Below, piece after piece: positions 1 through 8,596 of a stretch of 64,000 nucleotides of DNA. The stretch is taken from assembly GCF_018861065.1 (NCBI RefSeq), contig NZ_JAHKQO010000019.1, forward strand, positions 154,961 through 218,960, read 5' to 3'. Made by a program: the position numbers and the translations under genes. The DNA comes from Paraglaciecola arctica (lineage in GTDB: Bacteria; Pseudomonadota; Gammaproteobacteria; Enterobacterales; Alteromonadaceae). The notes under the pieces were generated by a model. That model worked only from the letters and a program-made list of their open reading frames with translations, ran no database searches and was not told the origin of the DNA. How positions within the stretch are numbered: the first letter of the stretch is position 1; the number at the start of each line of letters is the position of its first letter.

Positions 1-1
1 T

Positions 2-532
2 GTATGGTTAGCTGCGAGGCAAAATATATGGTGCTGGCCTTGTGCTTTGGTCAGTACCGGCATATACATTTGGTTGTTTTGGAATGTATCTTTGCCTTTT
101 CATACCGCGCTGAATTTTTATTATTTGATTATGGCTGTCTATGGAATGTACAAGTGGCGCGATAATACGGCAGATAGTATTTCGGTGCAATCTTGGTCAA
201 TCTATAAACATATTGTATCTATTATCGGATTGGCCGTTTGTGCAATAATTTTAAGTCATTTTGCGAATTCTGTGTTGGATGCGAATTATATATATCTTGA
301 TGCTTTCATAACGGTGTTTAGTCTGTTTACAACAGTTTTAGTGGCCCATAAGGTGCGAGAAAATTGGTTGTATTGGATTGTTATCAATCTGTTTGCTGCG
401 TATCTTTATTTTGCCAAAGACTTAGCGTTAACTGCAATATTGTTTGTCTGCTACACCGGCTTTGCGATATATGGCTTTATGCAATGGCGTCTCACTCCTG
501 CTAACGTTCAAAGCCGACACGAGGCTGCATGA
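2..532 (+). CDS. PnuC-family vitamin/nicotinamide riboside transporter (5' truncated)
   Basis: The reading frame is open from the first bases of the window, so the N-terminus lies outside it. The visible part begins with the Trp-rich segment typical of PnuC proteins (WLAARQNIWCWP) and continues through several hydrophobic helices with MYKWRD after the third. PnuC proteins are inner-membrane facilitators for nicotinamide riboside, thiamine (PnuT) or other vitamins whose uptake is driven by phosphorylation inside the cell. The next gene overlaps the stop codon by 4 bases and encodes a small-molecule kinase-like protein, which fits that trapping mechanism. The substrate cannot be read from the sequence; thiamine or nicotinamide riboside are the leading options. 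An internal TTG at 47 could be mistaken for the start but the homology extends upstream of it. Confidence 0.88.
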   Translation, partial: VWLAARQNIWCWPCALVSTGIYIWLFWNVSLPFHTALNFYYLIMAVYGMYKWRDNTADSISVQSWSIYKHIVSIIGLAVCAIILSHFANSVLDANYIYLDAFITVFSLFTTVLVAHKVRENWLYWIVINLFAAYLYFAKDLALTAILFVCYTGFAIYGFMQWRLTPANVQSRHEAA

Positions 533-1314
533 AAGACTTAAAGTTTGAGATGTTAGCTGAGCTAAGAGAATTGAAATTTGTTCACTCTGACTTTCAACTC
601 ATCGCTCTTAATGGGGGAGCGGTTAACAGCAGTTATACTCTGCAAACACCCGACCAAAAGTATTTCGTTAAAACGTTCGAGTCAGATAAAATCGCTAACT
701 TGGATAGAAAAAAGCTATTTGATATTCAAACTGAACTTGCTGCTAAGGGAATGGCTGTTAAACCGGTTTATTTATCAGATTCACTGAGTTTTCAAATTGA
801 TCAGTGGCTTGATTCGACTACCTTAGATCAAGTCGGGGATTCTAGCTTAATTATTACTAAAGGTTTGGCGGCCGCATTATCCAAGTTACATAACATCAAA
901 ATAGATGCCCCATTACTGGATTTGCCAAGCCAATGGCAACATTATTTGAATCTCATTGACGTAGAGATATCAGATTCGATGCAGCAAAAGCTCGATACTT
1001 ATACGTCCACTTGGTATCAAGCGTGCGCAACTAAAACAGTGTTTTGTCACAATGATTTAGCCTTATCCCACGTTACTCATGAGCACCCCAATAAGATTTT
1101 TGACTGGGAATACTGCGCTATATCATGTCCGTATTTTGATATAGCATCATGTGCTGTTGTAAATGGTTTTAGCTGCACAAACGAAGCCAGTTTATGCGCA
1201 TTCTATGCCCAATATAGTCATCAACGATTATCCGAAGTGGTTGATAAGGTGACTCGTATGAAACCCTTAGTTGAGCTTACCTACAAACTTTGGTATCAAG
1301 CTGCTAGGGTCTGA
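529..1314 (+). CDS. APH/ThiK-like small-molecule phosphotransferase
   Basis: This 261-residue protein has the aminoglycoside/choline/thiamine kinase fold signature: a glycine-containing N-terminal loop (LNGGAVNSSYTL), a lysine in YFVKTF, a Brenner-type motif (HNDLALSH) and a metal-binding aspartate in KIFDWEYC. Family members phosphorylate thiamine, choline or related alcohols with ATP. Its start overlaps the PnuC stop (ATGA), so the two are translationally coupled, and the pair most likely imports and phosphorylates a vitamin. The catalytic loop usually reads HxDxxxxN; here the final Asn position is His, so metal coordination may differ. Function as a thiamine kinase is inference from context. 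Confidence 0.75.
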   Translation: MKDLKFEMLAELRELKFVHSDFQLIALNGGAVNSSYTLQTPDQKYFVKTFESDKIANLDRKKLFDIQTELAAKGMAVKPVYLSDSLSFQIDQWLDSTTLDQVGDSSLIITKGLAAALSKLHNIKIDAPLLDLPSQWQHYLNLIDVEISDSMQQKLDTYTSTWYQACATKTVFCHNDLALSHVTHEHPNKIFDWEYCAISCPYFDIASCAVVNGFSCTNEASLCAFYAQYSHQRLSEVVDKVTRMKPLVELTYKLWYQAARV

Positions 1315-1402
1315 AAGTGAGCTTTGCTATTCAACGTAACGCGTTTTTAGTTCATTAAGTGCGCAGTCAAACAGCAGAAACCGATACTGAAAGCAAAATC
1401 AC

Positions 1403-1430
1403 TTTACCTTTTGTTATCCGTCAGTATAAT
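1403..1430 (+). promoter_or_regulatory. Sigma-70 type promoter of the tRNA-Trp gene
   Basis: A TTTACC hexamer (1403-1408) is separated by 16 bases from a perfect TATAAT (1425-1430). The following bases are C/G-containing, as in stringently controlled stable-RNA promoters. It sits 13 bases upstream of the mature tRNA 5' end. Confidence 0.65.
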
Positions 1431-1443
1431 TCAGCCCGTCAGC

Positions 1444-1520
1444 AGGAGTGTAGTTCCAATTGGTAGAACAGCGGTCTCCAAAACCGATGGTTGGGGGTTC
1501 GAATCCCTCCACTCCTGCCA
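1444..1520 (+). tRNA. tRNA-Trp (anticodon CCA)
   Basis: The sequence folds as a cloverleaf. The acceptor stem AGGAGTG pairs with CACTCCT, the anticodon loop CTCCAAA places CCA at 1478-1480, the T-arm contains GGTTCGAATCC, and the 3' CCA is encoded (1518-1520). It is very close to bacterial tRNA-Trp. The gene appears to be transcribed alone from the promoter just upstream. Confidence 0.97.
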
Positions 1521-1568
1521 CTTTTAAATCGTCAGTTATTTCAAGTCAATTCATGCTAGTCTGTTTAA

Positions 1569-2078
1569 ATGGAATCTACCTCTCATCTTGCATTAAGTGA
1601 ATACCAACGTGCCATTTTAAATGAAATGGGGATCACATCATGGAAGTTAACTGATACAAACCTCGATCAAATTCAAGACGACAATCAAAAAAACGACCTT
1701 ATTGAATCGGCGCCTGAAGTTGTGTCGCGAACTGACGCCTTAGTCAAGTTAAAACAACTTAAAGCACAAACACAGAAAAACCAAAGTAAAGAAAGTACAG
1801 ATTGTGTATTAGTGACCTGTTCGCAAAGTGCAACTAAACATCAAATTTTTGCAGATGTACTACTCGCACTAGGACTCGAAACTAAAGAGATTAAATACGT
1901 TGCAACTGAGCAACTCAGCGACTTCTCTGATTTCCCGCTAAGTTGGAATCTAGCTGAAAAGGTAAGTTTTGAGAATAATCAATTGATTACTCCGACATTG
2001 ACAGAATTAAGTGATCCGAGCATAAAAAAGCGACTTTGGATGCAAATTCAAAACGCCAGTTTAGCAATTGAAAATTAA
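1569..2078 (+). CDS. holD: DNA polymerase III psi subunit
   Basis: HolD (psi) joins chi to the clamp-loader complex and links the replicase to SSB at the replication fork. The N-terminal segment YQRAILNEMGITSWKL matches the chi-binding start of psi proteins. The C-terminal half (LTELSDPSIKKRLWMQI) matches the psi core. At 169 residues it is longer than E. coli psi (137) because of a polar linker around residues 35-75. It lies 3 bases before rimI, the same holD-rimI order as in enterobacteria, which strongly supports an otherwise fast-evolving assignment. Confidence 0.85.
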   Translation: MESTSHLALSEYQRAILNEMGITSWKLTDTNLDQIQDDNQKNDLIESAPEVVSRTDALVKLKQLKAQTQKNQSKESTDCVLVTCSQSATKHQIFADVLLALGLETKEIKYVATEQLSDFSDFPLSWNLAEKVSFENNQLITPTLTELSDPSIKKRLWMQIQNASLAIEN

Positions 2079-2081
2079 CCG

Positions 2082-2549
2082 ATGTTGGATGATTTGAATC
2101 CGATGCAGCCCCATTTCTCGCATTTAACAGCACAAAATTGTGGTCCATATTATGAACTTCATAAACAAGGGCAATTCTCTCCTTGGACCCGCAGAATATT
2201 CGAAGACTGTTTAACTAAGCCTTACTTTGCATATTCCTTGGATCAAGATAATCAACCATTAGGTTACTATATTGGAATGCAAGTGTTAGACGAAGTGACA
2301 TTAATGGACATAGTCGTAGGGTCAACTCATCGAGGAAAAGGTGTGGGACGAACCTTATTAAGTCATCTTATGGAGCATTGTCACCAAAATAAAATCCAAC
2401 AAATTTGGCTAGAAGTTCGCGAATCTAATTCTGTTGCAATCAGCCTCTATGAAAACGCGGGCTTTATGTTGGTAGAGCAGAGAATGAATTATTATCCAAG
2501 TAAAAAAGGTAAGGAAGACGCTTTGATAATGTGTTGTTACTTAGGGTAA
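2082..2549 (+). CDS. rimI: Ribosomal protein alanine N-acetyltransferase RimI
   Basis: RimI acetylates the N-terminal alanine of ribosomal protein S18. The 155-residue product is a single GNAT domain: the acetyl-CoA binding loop appears as HRGKGVGRTLL (about residues 86-96), followed by EVRESNSVAISLYENAGF, the RimI signature with the catalytic-region Asn/Tyr. It is co-directional with holD with a 3-base gap, so they are probably one transcript. After it, conserved gene order breaks: prfC, found nearby in related genomes, is 2.6 kb away beyond a minus-strand insertion. Confidence 0.93.
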   Translation: MLDDLNPMQPHFSHLTAQNCGPYYELHKQGQFSPWTRRIFEDCLTKPYFAYSLDQDNQPLGYYIGMQVLDEVTLMDIVVGSTHRGKGVGRTLLSHLMEHCHQNKIQQIWLEVRESNSVAISLYENAGFMLVEQRMNYYPSKKGKEDALIMCCYLG

Positions 2550-2586
2550 ACCGAAAAATTCAAATGCTTATTAATAAAGGATGAGA

Positions 2587-2602
2587 GGGGGGACGTCCCC
2601 CC
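2587..2602. terminator. Perfect GC-rich palindrome between convergent genes
   Basis: GGGGGGACGTCCCCCC is a perfect 16-base palindrome between the convergent ends of rimI and the small XRE gene. It could form a strong hairpin on either transcript, but neither side has a clear U-tract, so a shared terminator is likely rather than certain. Confidence 0.45.
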
Positions 2603-2611
2603 AACTTATAT

Positions 2612-2866
2612 TTAACGACGTGCTGCCGTAACATTTAGGTTTTCTGTCGAGTCTTGGCGGTCAACCGCTAACTTCACAAACTTAGAAGAGTTGTAGTTAC
2701 AGCCTACACACATAGCGATAAATTGGTTCATGCTTGGCGCACCGATATTCTTTTCCCAATTTTCGTAAGTCTTACGTGTTTTTACATTAGCTAACTTAGC
2801 CATTTTGACAGTAGTTAACCCAGCATCAAGACGCATTTTTCTTAGATCTGCACCGTTAATATACAT
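2612..2866 (-). CDS. Small XRE/HTH-like DNA-binding protein
   Basis: The start is placed at the ATG at 2866 because AAGAGGA lies about 9 bases upstream; a longer frame to 2947 adds a low-complexity Asn-rich leader without a ribosome site. The 84-residue product begins MYINGADLRKMRLDAGLT and continues with KMAKLANVKTRKTYENWE, which reads as a helix-turn-helix followed by a recognition-like helix. The opening GADLRxxR resembles the start of the XRE protein at 4556-4822 (GAQLRSLR). It lies downstream of the terminator of the repeat-protein operon, so it probably has its own promoter in 2867-3050. Target and function are unknown; control of the neighbouring operon is a reasonable guess. Confidence 0.7.
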   Translation of the reverse strand: MYINGADLRKMRLDAGLTTVKMAKLANVKTRKTYENWEKNIGAPSMNQFIAMCVGCNYNSSKFVKLAVDRQDSTENLNVTAARR

Positions 2867-3050
2867 TTTTTGGTTCCTCTTGTGATTATTGATACTACAG
2901 CAAAGAAATAGATAATTATTATTGTTGTTCTCTGCTTTCATGTTCATGGTAAGAGTACAAATAAAAATGTGGATTTGACTCCACGAGGTGAAATAATTTC
3001 TCTTTATTGGGTAAGTTTATGATTCGTATAGTTATTAAGTATTAGTTCTA

Positions 3051-3082
3051 TAAAAAATAGTTTCGCCTCCATAGAGGCGAAA
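3051..3082 (-). terminator. Rho-independent terminator of the repeat-protein operon
   Basis: On the minus strand a 9-bp perfect stem (TTTCGCCTC pairing with GAGGCGAAA, 3061-3082) with a 4-base loop is followed by a T-rich tract complementary to 3051-3056. It lies about 50 bases after the stop of the repeat protein and marks the operon end. Confidence 0.75.
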
Positions 3083-3130
3083 GAATCTTTAGTTAGCAGC
3101 ATGCCCAATTGAAAAGTCAGCCACCAATTT

Positions 3131-3751
3131 TTATGCGTTGCTTACCGGAGGTTTGGTTTTAGCACCTATGGCCACGATAAATTCAGCATTGCTGACCGGA
3201 GGCTTAGTTTTAGCACCTATGGCCGCAATGAATTCAACATTGCTAACTGGAGGTTTGGTTTTGGCACCTATTGCAGCAATGAATTCAACGTTGCTGACCG
3301 GAGGTTTGGTTTTGGCACCTATTGCTGCAATGAATTCAACGTTGTTGACTGGAGGTTTGGTTTTGGCACCTATTGCAGCAATGAATTCAACATCGCTAAC
3401 TGGAGGCTTAGTTTTAGCACCTATTGCAGCAATGAATTCAACGTTGTTGACTGGAGGCTTGGTTTTAGCACCTATTGCAGCAATGAATTCAACGTTGTTG
3501 ACTGGAGGCTTGGTTTTAGCACCTATTGCTGCAATGAATTCAACGTTGTCGACTTGAGGCTTGGTTTTAGCACCTATTGCAGCAATGAATTCAACGTTGC
3601 TAACTGGAGGTTTGGTTTTGGCGCCTATGGCTGCAATGTATTCAGCGGTGTTCGCTGGTGGCTTGGTTTTAGCACCAATCGCTGAAATAGAATCGTTTGA
3701 TATGACTAATCCGATAATCAATAGAAACATATTTAAATATAAATTTTTCAT
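3131..3751 (-). CDS. Secreted protein of eleven tandem 17-residue repeats
   Basis: The 206-residue product has an N-terminal signal peptide of about 23 residues (MKN, then a hydrophobic LNMFLLIIGLVI core, ending SIS). After it the whole protein is ten full copies and one 13-residue copy of AIGAKTKPPVSNVEFIA. Variation is limited to a few positions (V/A, S/N/D, N/D, F/Y; one PQ for PP). The predicted signal peptidase site (SIS before AIG) falls exactly at the first repeat boundary, and each later boundary (FIA before AIG) has a similar small-residue pattern. GGAG is 7-8 bases before the ATG. No known family is recognised: it does not match curlin repeats, FapC or RTX. It could be a structural surface fibre, a polyprotein of repeated peptides, or a bacteriocin-like precursor. 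It follows a membrane protein gene by 73 bases and is probably cotranscribed. Confidence 0.85.
   Translation of the reverse strand: MKNLYLNMFLLIIGLVISNDSISAIGAKTKPPANTAEYIAAIGAKTKPPVSNVEFIAAIGAKTKPQVDNVEFIAAIGAKTKPPVNNVEFIAAIGAKTKPPVNNVEFIAAIGAKTKPPVSDVEFIAAIGAKTKPPVNNVEFIAAIGAKTKPPVSNVEFIAAIGAKTKPPVSNVEFIAAIGAKTKPPVSNAEFIVAIGAKTKPPVSNA
3134..3682 (-). repeat. 51-bp tandem repeat array, about 10.8 copies
   Basis: The period is exactly 51 bases (17 codons), so the frame is kept across copies. Many copies carry GAATTC at the Glu-Phe codons. Copies differ at synonymous positions, for example Ala-Ala written as GCG GCC, GCA GCC or GCT GCA, while the peptide stays nearly constant. The periodicity also creates a long plus-strand open frame, which is not a gene. 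Confidence 0.95.
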
Positions 3752-3824
3752 TTTAAAACTCCTGTTGATTTAGACAAAATTGCCTAAAAACAATTATGAA
3801 GGTTTTAAAATGGAATGTAGAGCT

Positions 3825-4535
3825 TTATGCTTTAATTAACTTTGGAAAAAGTTGTTTGTAACTTTCGTTGAAAGTCGCCCAAATCAGCAAAGTAGAGAGG
3901 GCATGTATCACATAGGGCAACGATTCGTAGGCCAACAATGCGTTTTGAAACCCCAAAATGTGTCTAAGGTAATATTCTAACAAAACCGTCGCTTGAGCGA
4001 TGATAATCAATGCGTTAATTTTATAGAGTACCCAATCTAAGTTTATTGATTTGGCTTTTGGGGAGATATAGTGCTCGACCATATTTACCCTAAGAAAAAC
4101 CAAATGCCTAACCGAAATACAAATAATAATGATACAAACATACCAAAACGTTTGCGGGGGATCGTAGGCAACGACAAACCAATATACTTCTGTTGACACA
4201 CCTAAAACTATACATAACAGCAAAATCTTGGATGTCCAGTCATACCAAAAGTAATAAACTAACCAAAAGCCAGATAGGTAAATGAGCCCTTTGATAATGT
4301 AACTACTGGGTAAATATAGCCAAGCAAACTCTTCTACTATGTGTTGTAAAAATATGATTGCAATGACACTTAAGACGTTTACGTCTTGCCTACATAAAAT
4401 TGCTGTAAACAGAATGACGCCAAGAAATAGTCTGTCGAAAACCAGAGCATTTCCAAACGTATAAATACTGGCAGAGACAAACAACACTCCAAAAAGAGCT
4501 GTTATTAATCTAGGAAGATAGGCGCGTAAAATCAT
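3825..4535 (-). CDS. Polytopic membrane protein of unknown function
   Basis: This 236-residue protein is strongly hydrophobic, with roughly six to seven predicted membrane segments (for example LITALFGVLFVSASIYTF near the N-terminus, then ILLLCIVLGV and CIIIICISV centrally). Charged or polar landmarks include HIVEEFAW (about residues 65-72). I do not recognise a family; the EE motif is not in the CPBP/Abi arrangement. It starts 20 bases after the XRE gene and ends 73 bases before the repeat protein, suggesting a three-gene operon. A role in export, processing or immunity toward the repeat protein is speculation from position. The ribosome site before the ATG is weak (TAGG). Confidence 0.7.
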   Translation of the reverse strand: MILRAYLPRLITALFGVLFVSASIYTFGNALVFDRLFLGVILFTAILCRQDVNVLSVIAIIFLQHIVEEFAWLYLPSSYIIKGLIYLSGFWLVYYFWYDWTSKILLLCIVLGVSTEVYWFVVAYDPPQTFWYVCIIIICISVRHLVFLRVNMVEHYISPKAKSINLDWVLYKINALIIIAQATVLLEYYLRHILGFQNALLAYESLPYVIHALSTLLIWATFNESYKQLFPKLIKA

Positions 4536-4555
4536 GCGCCTAGACTAAAACAAGA

Positions 4556-4822
4556 TTAGCTTAAGTTAAAGCCAAAATAGTCCATAACTGTAGAGAAGAA
4601 AGATTCACGAGTTTGTTCCGAAGCCGTTTGCCGACAAATAGACCACCACTTATTCACCACTGCAACTCCAATGTTGTCCATGGTTTCAGGTTTGTCATTT
4701 TCAATAGCAGAGACAGTTTCACGGCTAATGCCCACTCGGTGAGCAAGTTCTTCTTGCGTGTAGCCCGCTTCTTTACGTAAAGACCTAAGTTGAGCACCAC
4801 TAAACATTTTTCTACGAGACAT
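4556..4822 (-). CDS. XRE-family transcriptional regulator
   Basis: This 88-residue protein contains a canonical XRE/Cro helix-turn-helix at about residues 8-55: LRSLRKEAGYTQEELAHRVGISRETVSAIE is typical, with TQEELA as the first helix and SRETVSAIE as recognition helix. The C-terminal 30 residues (NKWWSICRQT to FFSTVMDYFGF) are not typical of a short phage repressor. It heads the probable operon with the membrane protein and the repeat protein, so it likely regulates that operon. A second in-frame ATG lies at codon 6; AGGA is about 11 bases before the first ATG. Confidence 0.85.
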   Translation of the reverse strand: MSRRKMFSGAQLRSLRKEAGYTQEELAHRVGISRETVSAIENDKPETMDNIGVAVVNKWWSICRQTASEQTRESFFSTVMDYFGFNLS

Positions 4823-5169
4823 GTTAAGTCGTTTCCTGATGGTGTACGGTGAATTTTAATTATTTTATTCGGCTACTTTTTGCCCAGCTACCTAATAAAA
4901 CACCTAAATTAGTTAACTTTATTAAAACATTGATTAAATTATGGCAAAAAATTTACCAGTGCCAAATATAAATTAAACGAAGGTTTTAGTAAATAGTAAG
5001 GCTAATAACAAATAGTACCAATATCTGCTTTTTTTATAGTTAAAAGCACGATATCAGATCAAAGCAGTCTCTAAACCATAAAATGAGTTCTGATAAGCGA
5101 CTTTTTTATCGGAGTCATATACAATGCGCGGCCAAATTATTTAGTAATTACATCACTTAAGAGTATTCC
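4823..5169. other. Divergent intergenic region before prfC
   Basis: The 347 bases between the divergent XRE gene and prfC contain no convincing gene. The XRE-proximal half is very AT-rich and should carry the minus-strand promoter and any operator. A TATACAAT element at about 5117-5124, 46 bases before the prfC ATG, could be a -10 box for prfC. An imperfect hairpin (CTGATAA paired with TTATCGG) lies just upstream of it. No strong operator dyad is evident. Confidence 0.4.
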
Positions 5170-6747
5170 ATGTCTTTCCAACAAGAAGTTGATAAACGCC
5201 GCACTTTTGCGATTATCTCTCACCCGGATGCGGGTAAAACTACCATTACCGAAAAAGTACTGTTATTCGGGAACGCTTTACAAAAAGCAGGGACTGTTAA
5301 AGGTAAAAAGTCAGGGCAACATGCCAAGTCTGACTGGATGGAAATGGAAAAAGAGCGGGGTATATCGGTCACTACTTCAGTGATGCAATTCCCTTATCGC
5401 GACCACCTAGTTAATTTATTAGATACCCCGGGCCATGAAGATTTTTCTGAAGATACCTATCGTACATTAACTGCGGTTGATTCATGCTTGATGGTTATTG
5501 ATGCCGCTAAAGGTGTAGAAGCACGTACCATTAAATTAATGGACGTGACCCGGTTACGCGATACGCCAATTATCACTTTTATGAATAAACTGGATAGGGA
5601 TACTCGTGATCCTATCGATTTACTAGATGAAGTAGAAAATGTACTCAATATAAAATGTGCACCTATTACCTGGCCAATCGGCATGGGTAAAGAGTTTAAA
5701 GGTGTGTATCACTTACTTCGCGATGAAACTATCCTGTATAAAACTGGTATGGGACACACCATTCAAGACGTACGTATAGTGAAAGGTTTAGATAATCCTG
5801 AGCTAGATGTCGCAATTGGTACTTACGCAGAAGAATTGCGTGACATGCTTGAACTCGTTCAAGGTGCATCTCACGAATTTAATCACGAAGAGTTTTTAGC
5901 GGGTGAGTTGACTCCAGTCTTTTTTGGCACGGCTATGGGCAACTTTGGGGTTGATCATATGTTAGATGGCTTAATTGAATGGGCACCGTTGCCTCAAGGC
6001 CGTGAAACCAGTGATCGTAAAGTGGAATCGAGCGAGCAAAAATTCAGTGGTTTTGTGTTTAAAATTCAAGCGAATATGGACCCAAAACACCGGGACCGCA
6101 TTGCATTTTGCCGAATCGTGTCAGGTAAGTATGAAAAAGGCATGAAAATGCATCACAGCCGCATAGGTAAAGATGTACGAATTTCTGACGCTTTAACCTT
6201 TCTGGCCGGCGACAGAGCTTTATTAGAAGAAGCTTACGCAGGTGATATCATTGGTTTACACAATCATGGATCAATTCAAATTGGCGATACGTTTACCGCT
6301 GGCGAAAAATTCCGATTTGCCGGTATTCCGAACTTTGCCCCTGAATTATTTAAACGTATCCGTTTGAAAGACCCTCTTAAACAAAAACAATTGCAAAAAG
6401 GTTTGATTCAGCTTTCTGAAGAAGGGGCGGTGCAAGTCTTTAGGCCATTACAAAACAATGACCTAATTGTTGGTGCGGTAGGTGTCTTGCAGTTTGATGT
6501 TGTAGTCGCCAGATTAAAAGGCGAATACAACGTTGATGCGATGTACGAACATATTAATGTTTACACTGCACAATGGGTAACAGCCGAAACTCCAGCTAAA
6601 TTAGATGACTTTAGGCGTAAAGCCGAAGCCAATTTAGCCTTAGATGGTGGCGATAATTTAGCTTATATTGCGCCAACTCGGGTGAATTTATCTTTAGCAC
6701 AAGAACGTTATCCCGAAATCGAATTCCATAATACTAGAGAGCACTAA
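5170..6747 (+). CDS. prfC: Peptide chain release factor 3
   Basis: RF3 is a translational GTPase that removes RF1/RF2 from the ribosome after termination. The 525 residues are close to E. coli RF3 (529). G motifs are present: HPDAGKTT (P-loop, about residues 18-25), DTPGHEDF (G3, about residue 85) and NKLDRD (G4, about residue 139), followed by the domain II/III segments. It is upstream of argS with a 27-base gap. Synteny with holD-rimI in other gammaproteobacteria indicates that the region between rimI and prfC is an insertion. Confidence 0.98.
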   Translation: MSFQQEVDKRRTFAIISHPDAGKTTITEKVLLFGNALQKAGTVKGKKSGQHAKSDWMEMEKERGISVTTSVMQFPYRDHLVNLLDTPGHEDFSEDTYRTLTAVDSCLMVIDAAKGVEARTIKLMDVTRLRDTPIITFMNKLDRDTRDPIDLLDEVENVLNIKCAPITWPIGMGKEFKGVYHLLRDETILYKTGMGHTIQDVRIVKGLDNPELDVAIGTYAEELRDMLELVQGASHEFNHEEFLAGELTPVFFGTAMGNFGVDHMLDGLIEWAPLPQGRETSDRKVESSEQKFSGFVFKIQANMDPKHRDRIAFCRIVSGKYEKGMKMHHSRIGKDVRISDALTFLAGDRALLEEAYAGDIIGLHNHGSIQIGDTFTAGEKFRFAGIPNFAPELFKRIRLKDPLKQKQLQKGLIQLSEEGAVQVFRPLQNNDLIVGAVGVLQFDVVVARLKGEYNVDAMYEHINVYTAQWVTAETPAKLDDFRRKAEANLALDGGDNLAYIAPTRVNLSLAQERYPEIEFHNTREH

Positions 6748-6774
6748 CCTAGGCAGGTTAGATAGATATTAAAC

Positions 6775-8511
6775 ATGAATATACAAACACTTTTATTAGC
6801 AAAATTTAAAGCTGCGCTGATCGCAATTGGCGCACCAGAAAACTCTCCAGCACCACTGAGTCGCAGCACTCGCGCTGGATTTGGACATTACCAATTTAAT
6901 GGTGCCATGGCATTATCAAAAGTCTTGAATCAAAAGCCGCGAGATATTGCACAAAAACTTGTCGAGGCTGTTGATCTGAAGGACGAAGCAGAAAAGCTCG
7001 AAATTGCAGGACCAGGATTCATTAATATTTACTTGAATCCTCTATGGCTAGCGCAACAACTGCAGGTAGCAAACGCTGATAATCGTCTTGGTATCGAAGC
7101 TGAGAAACAGCAAACCGTAGTGGTTGATTACTCCGCACCTAACCTCGCCAAAGAGATGCACGTTGGACATTTGCGTAGCACCATTATTGGCGATGCCGTT
7201 ACCAAAACATTAGAGTTTTTGGGACACAAAGTGATACGTCAAAATCATATGGGAGATTGGGGGACGCAGTTTGGCATGTTAATAACCCACCTTAATGATA
7301 AGTTAGCCGCTGATGGTGTGGCTGAAACTGCGCTGTCTGATTTAGAAGATTTTTACCGAGCGGCTAAAGTTCGTTTTGATAGTGAAGACGGTTTTGCTGA
7401 TAGGGCCCGTGAAAACGTAGTCAAATTGCAAAGTGGTGACTCTGAATGTTTATCTCTATGGAAAACTTTTGTCTCCATTTCAATTGCTCATAGTGAGCAG
7501 GTTTACGACAAACTTAACGTGAGTCTCAAACGTAGCGATATAATGGGCGAAAGTGCCTACAATAAAGATTTAGCGGCAACTGTCGCTGAGCTTAAGTCCT
7601 CTGGCATAGTGGTCGAAAGTCAAGGTGCGCAAGTGGCATTTTTGCAAGAAATGGCCGACAAAGAAGGTAATCCAGCTGCTTATATTGTACAAAAGTCGGG
7701 TGGCGGATATTTGTATGCCACTACAGATCTAGCGGCTATTCGTTATCGAAATGGTGTTTTAGGTGCGGACCGCACACTAATTTTTACTGACGTTCGTCAG
7801 TCTTTACATTTTAAACAAACAGAACTGGTTGCCCGAAAAGCTGGATTTATCAATGATAATCAAAGCTATGAGCATTGCCCGTTTGGTATGATGTTAGGTA
7901 GCGATGGAAAACCTTTTAAAACTCGAACCGGTGGTACGGTTAAGTTGGCTGAACTATTAGATGAAGCGATAGAGCGCGCTGAAGAACTGATCAACAAACG
8001 TGAATCCGATTTAACCGCCGAAGAGCGTAAGGTTGTCGCTGACAAAGTCGGTATCGGAGCAGTCAAATACGCTGACTTAAGTAAAAACCGTACTACGGAT
8101 TACATCTTTAATTGGGACAGCATGCTCAGTTTCGAAGGTAATACCGCGCCTTATTTACAATATGCCTACGCTCGTATTCAAAGCATTTTTAGAAAAGCCG
8201 ATTTAGATATAGAGAATTTGCAACAAGATATCCAACTAGATGCGGCGCAAGAACAACTGCTAGCTGTGAAGTTAATGCAATATATTGAAGCCATTGAGCA
8301 AGTTGCAAGCGAAGCAACACCCCATGTATTGTGTAGCTACATCTATGAGTTAGCCAGTTTGTTTATGAGTTTCTATGAAGCTTGCCCAATATTAAAAGAG
8401 GGCATTGATGAAAAAACCAGAAATAGTCGTTTAATGTTAGCTCTATTGACAGCCAAAACTTTGCAGTCTGGATTGGATTTGTTAGGTATTGAAACGATGA
8501 AAAAAATGTAA
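6775..8511 (+). CDS. argS: Arginyl-tRNA synthetase
   Basis: ArgRS charges tRNA-Arg. The 578-residue length matches E. coli ArgS (577). The N-terminal tRNA D-loop recognition domain occupies about residues 1-110, and the class I HIGH-type motif appears as MHVGHLRS (about residues 127-134). As in many ArgRS enzymes the canonical KMSK lysine motif is replaced, here by [11 protein letters not shown]. The C-terminal anticodon-binding helical bundle ends KKM. It may be cotranscribed with prfC. Confidence 0.98.
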   Translation: MNIQTLLLAKFKAALIAIGAPENSPAPLSRSTRAGFGHYQFNGAMALSKVLNQKPRDIAQKLVEAVDLKDEAEKLEIAGPGFINIYLNPLWLAQQLQVANADNRLGIEAEKQQTVVVDYSAPNLAKEMHVGHLRSTIIGDAVTKTLEFLGHKVIRQNHMGDWGTQFGMLITHLNDKLAADGVAETALSDLEDFYRAAKVRFDSEDGFADRARENVVKLQSGDSECLSLWKTFVSISIAHSEQVYDKLNVSLKRSDIMGESAYNKDLAATVAELKSSGIVVESQGAQVAFLQEMADKEGNPAAYIVQKSGGGYLYATTDLAAIRYRNGVLGADRTLIFTDVRQSLHFKQTELVARKAGFINDNQSYEHCPFGMMLGSDGKPFKTRTGGTVKLAELLDEAIERAEELINKRESDLTAEERKVVADKVGIGAVKYADLSKNRTTDYIFNWDSMLSFEGNTAPYLQYAYARIQSIFRKADLDIENLQQDIQLDAAQEQLLAVKLMQYIEAIEQVASEATPHVLCSYIYELASLFMSFYEACPILKEGIDEKTRNSRLMLALLTAKTLQSGLDLLGIETMKKM

Positions 8512-8596
8512 TGAGCTGATTAATAGGAGTGGGCGAGTTACTTACACTGACCTCACCATTAGTTCTGATATATTTATCTAATTTGAGACAAACAAC

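Noticed and set aside
3138..3557. Plus-strand open frame across the repeat array
   Set aside because: It is the antisense reading of a 51-base period, which cannot create stops; no ribosome site or family supports it.
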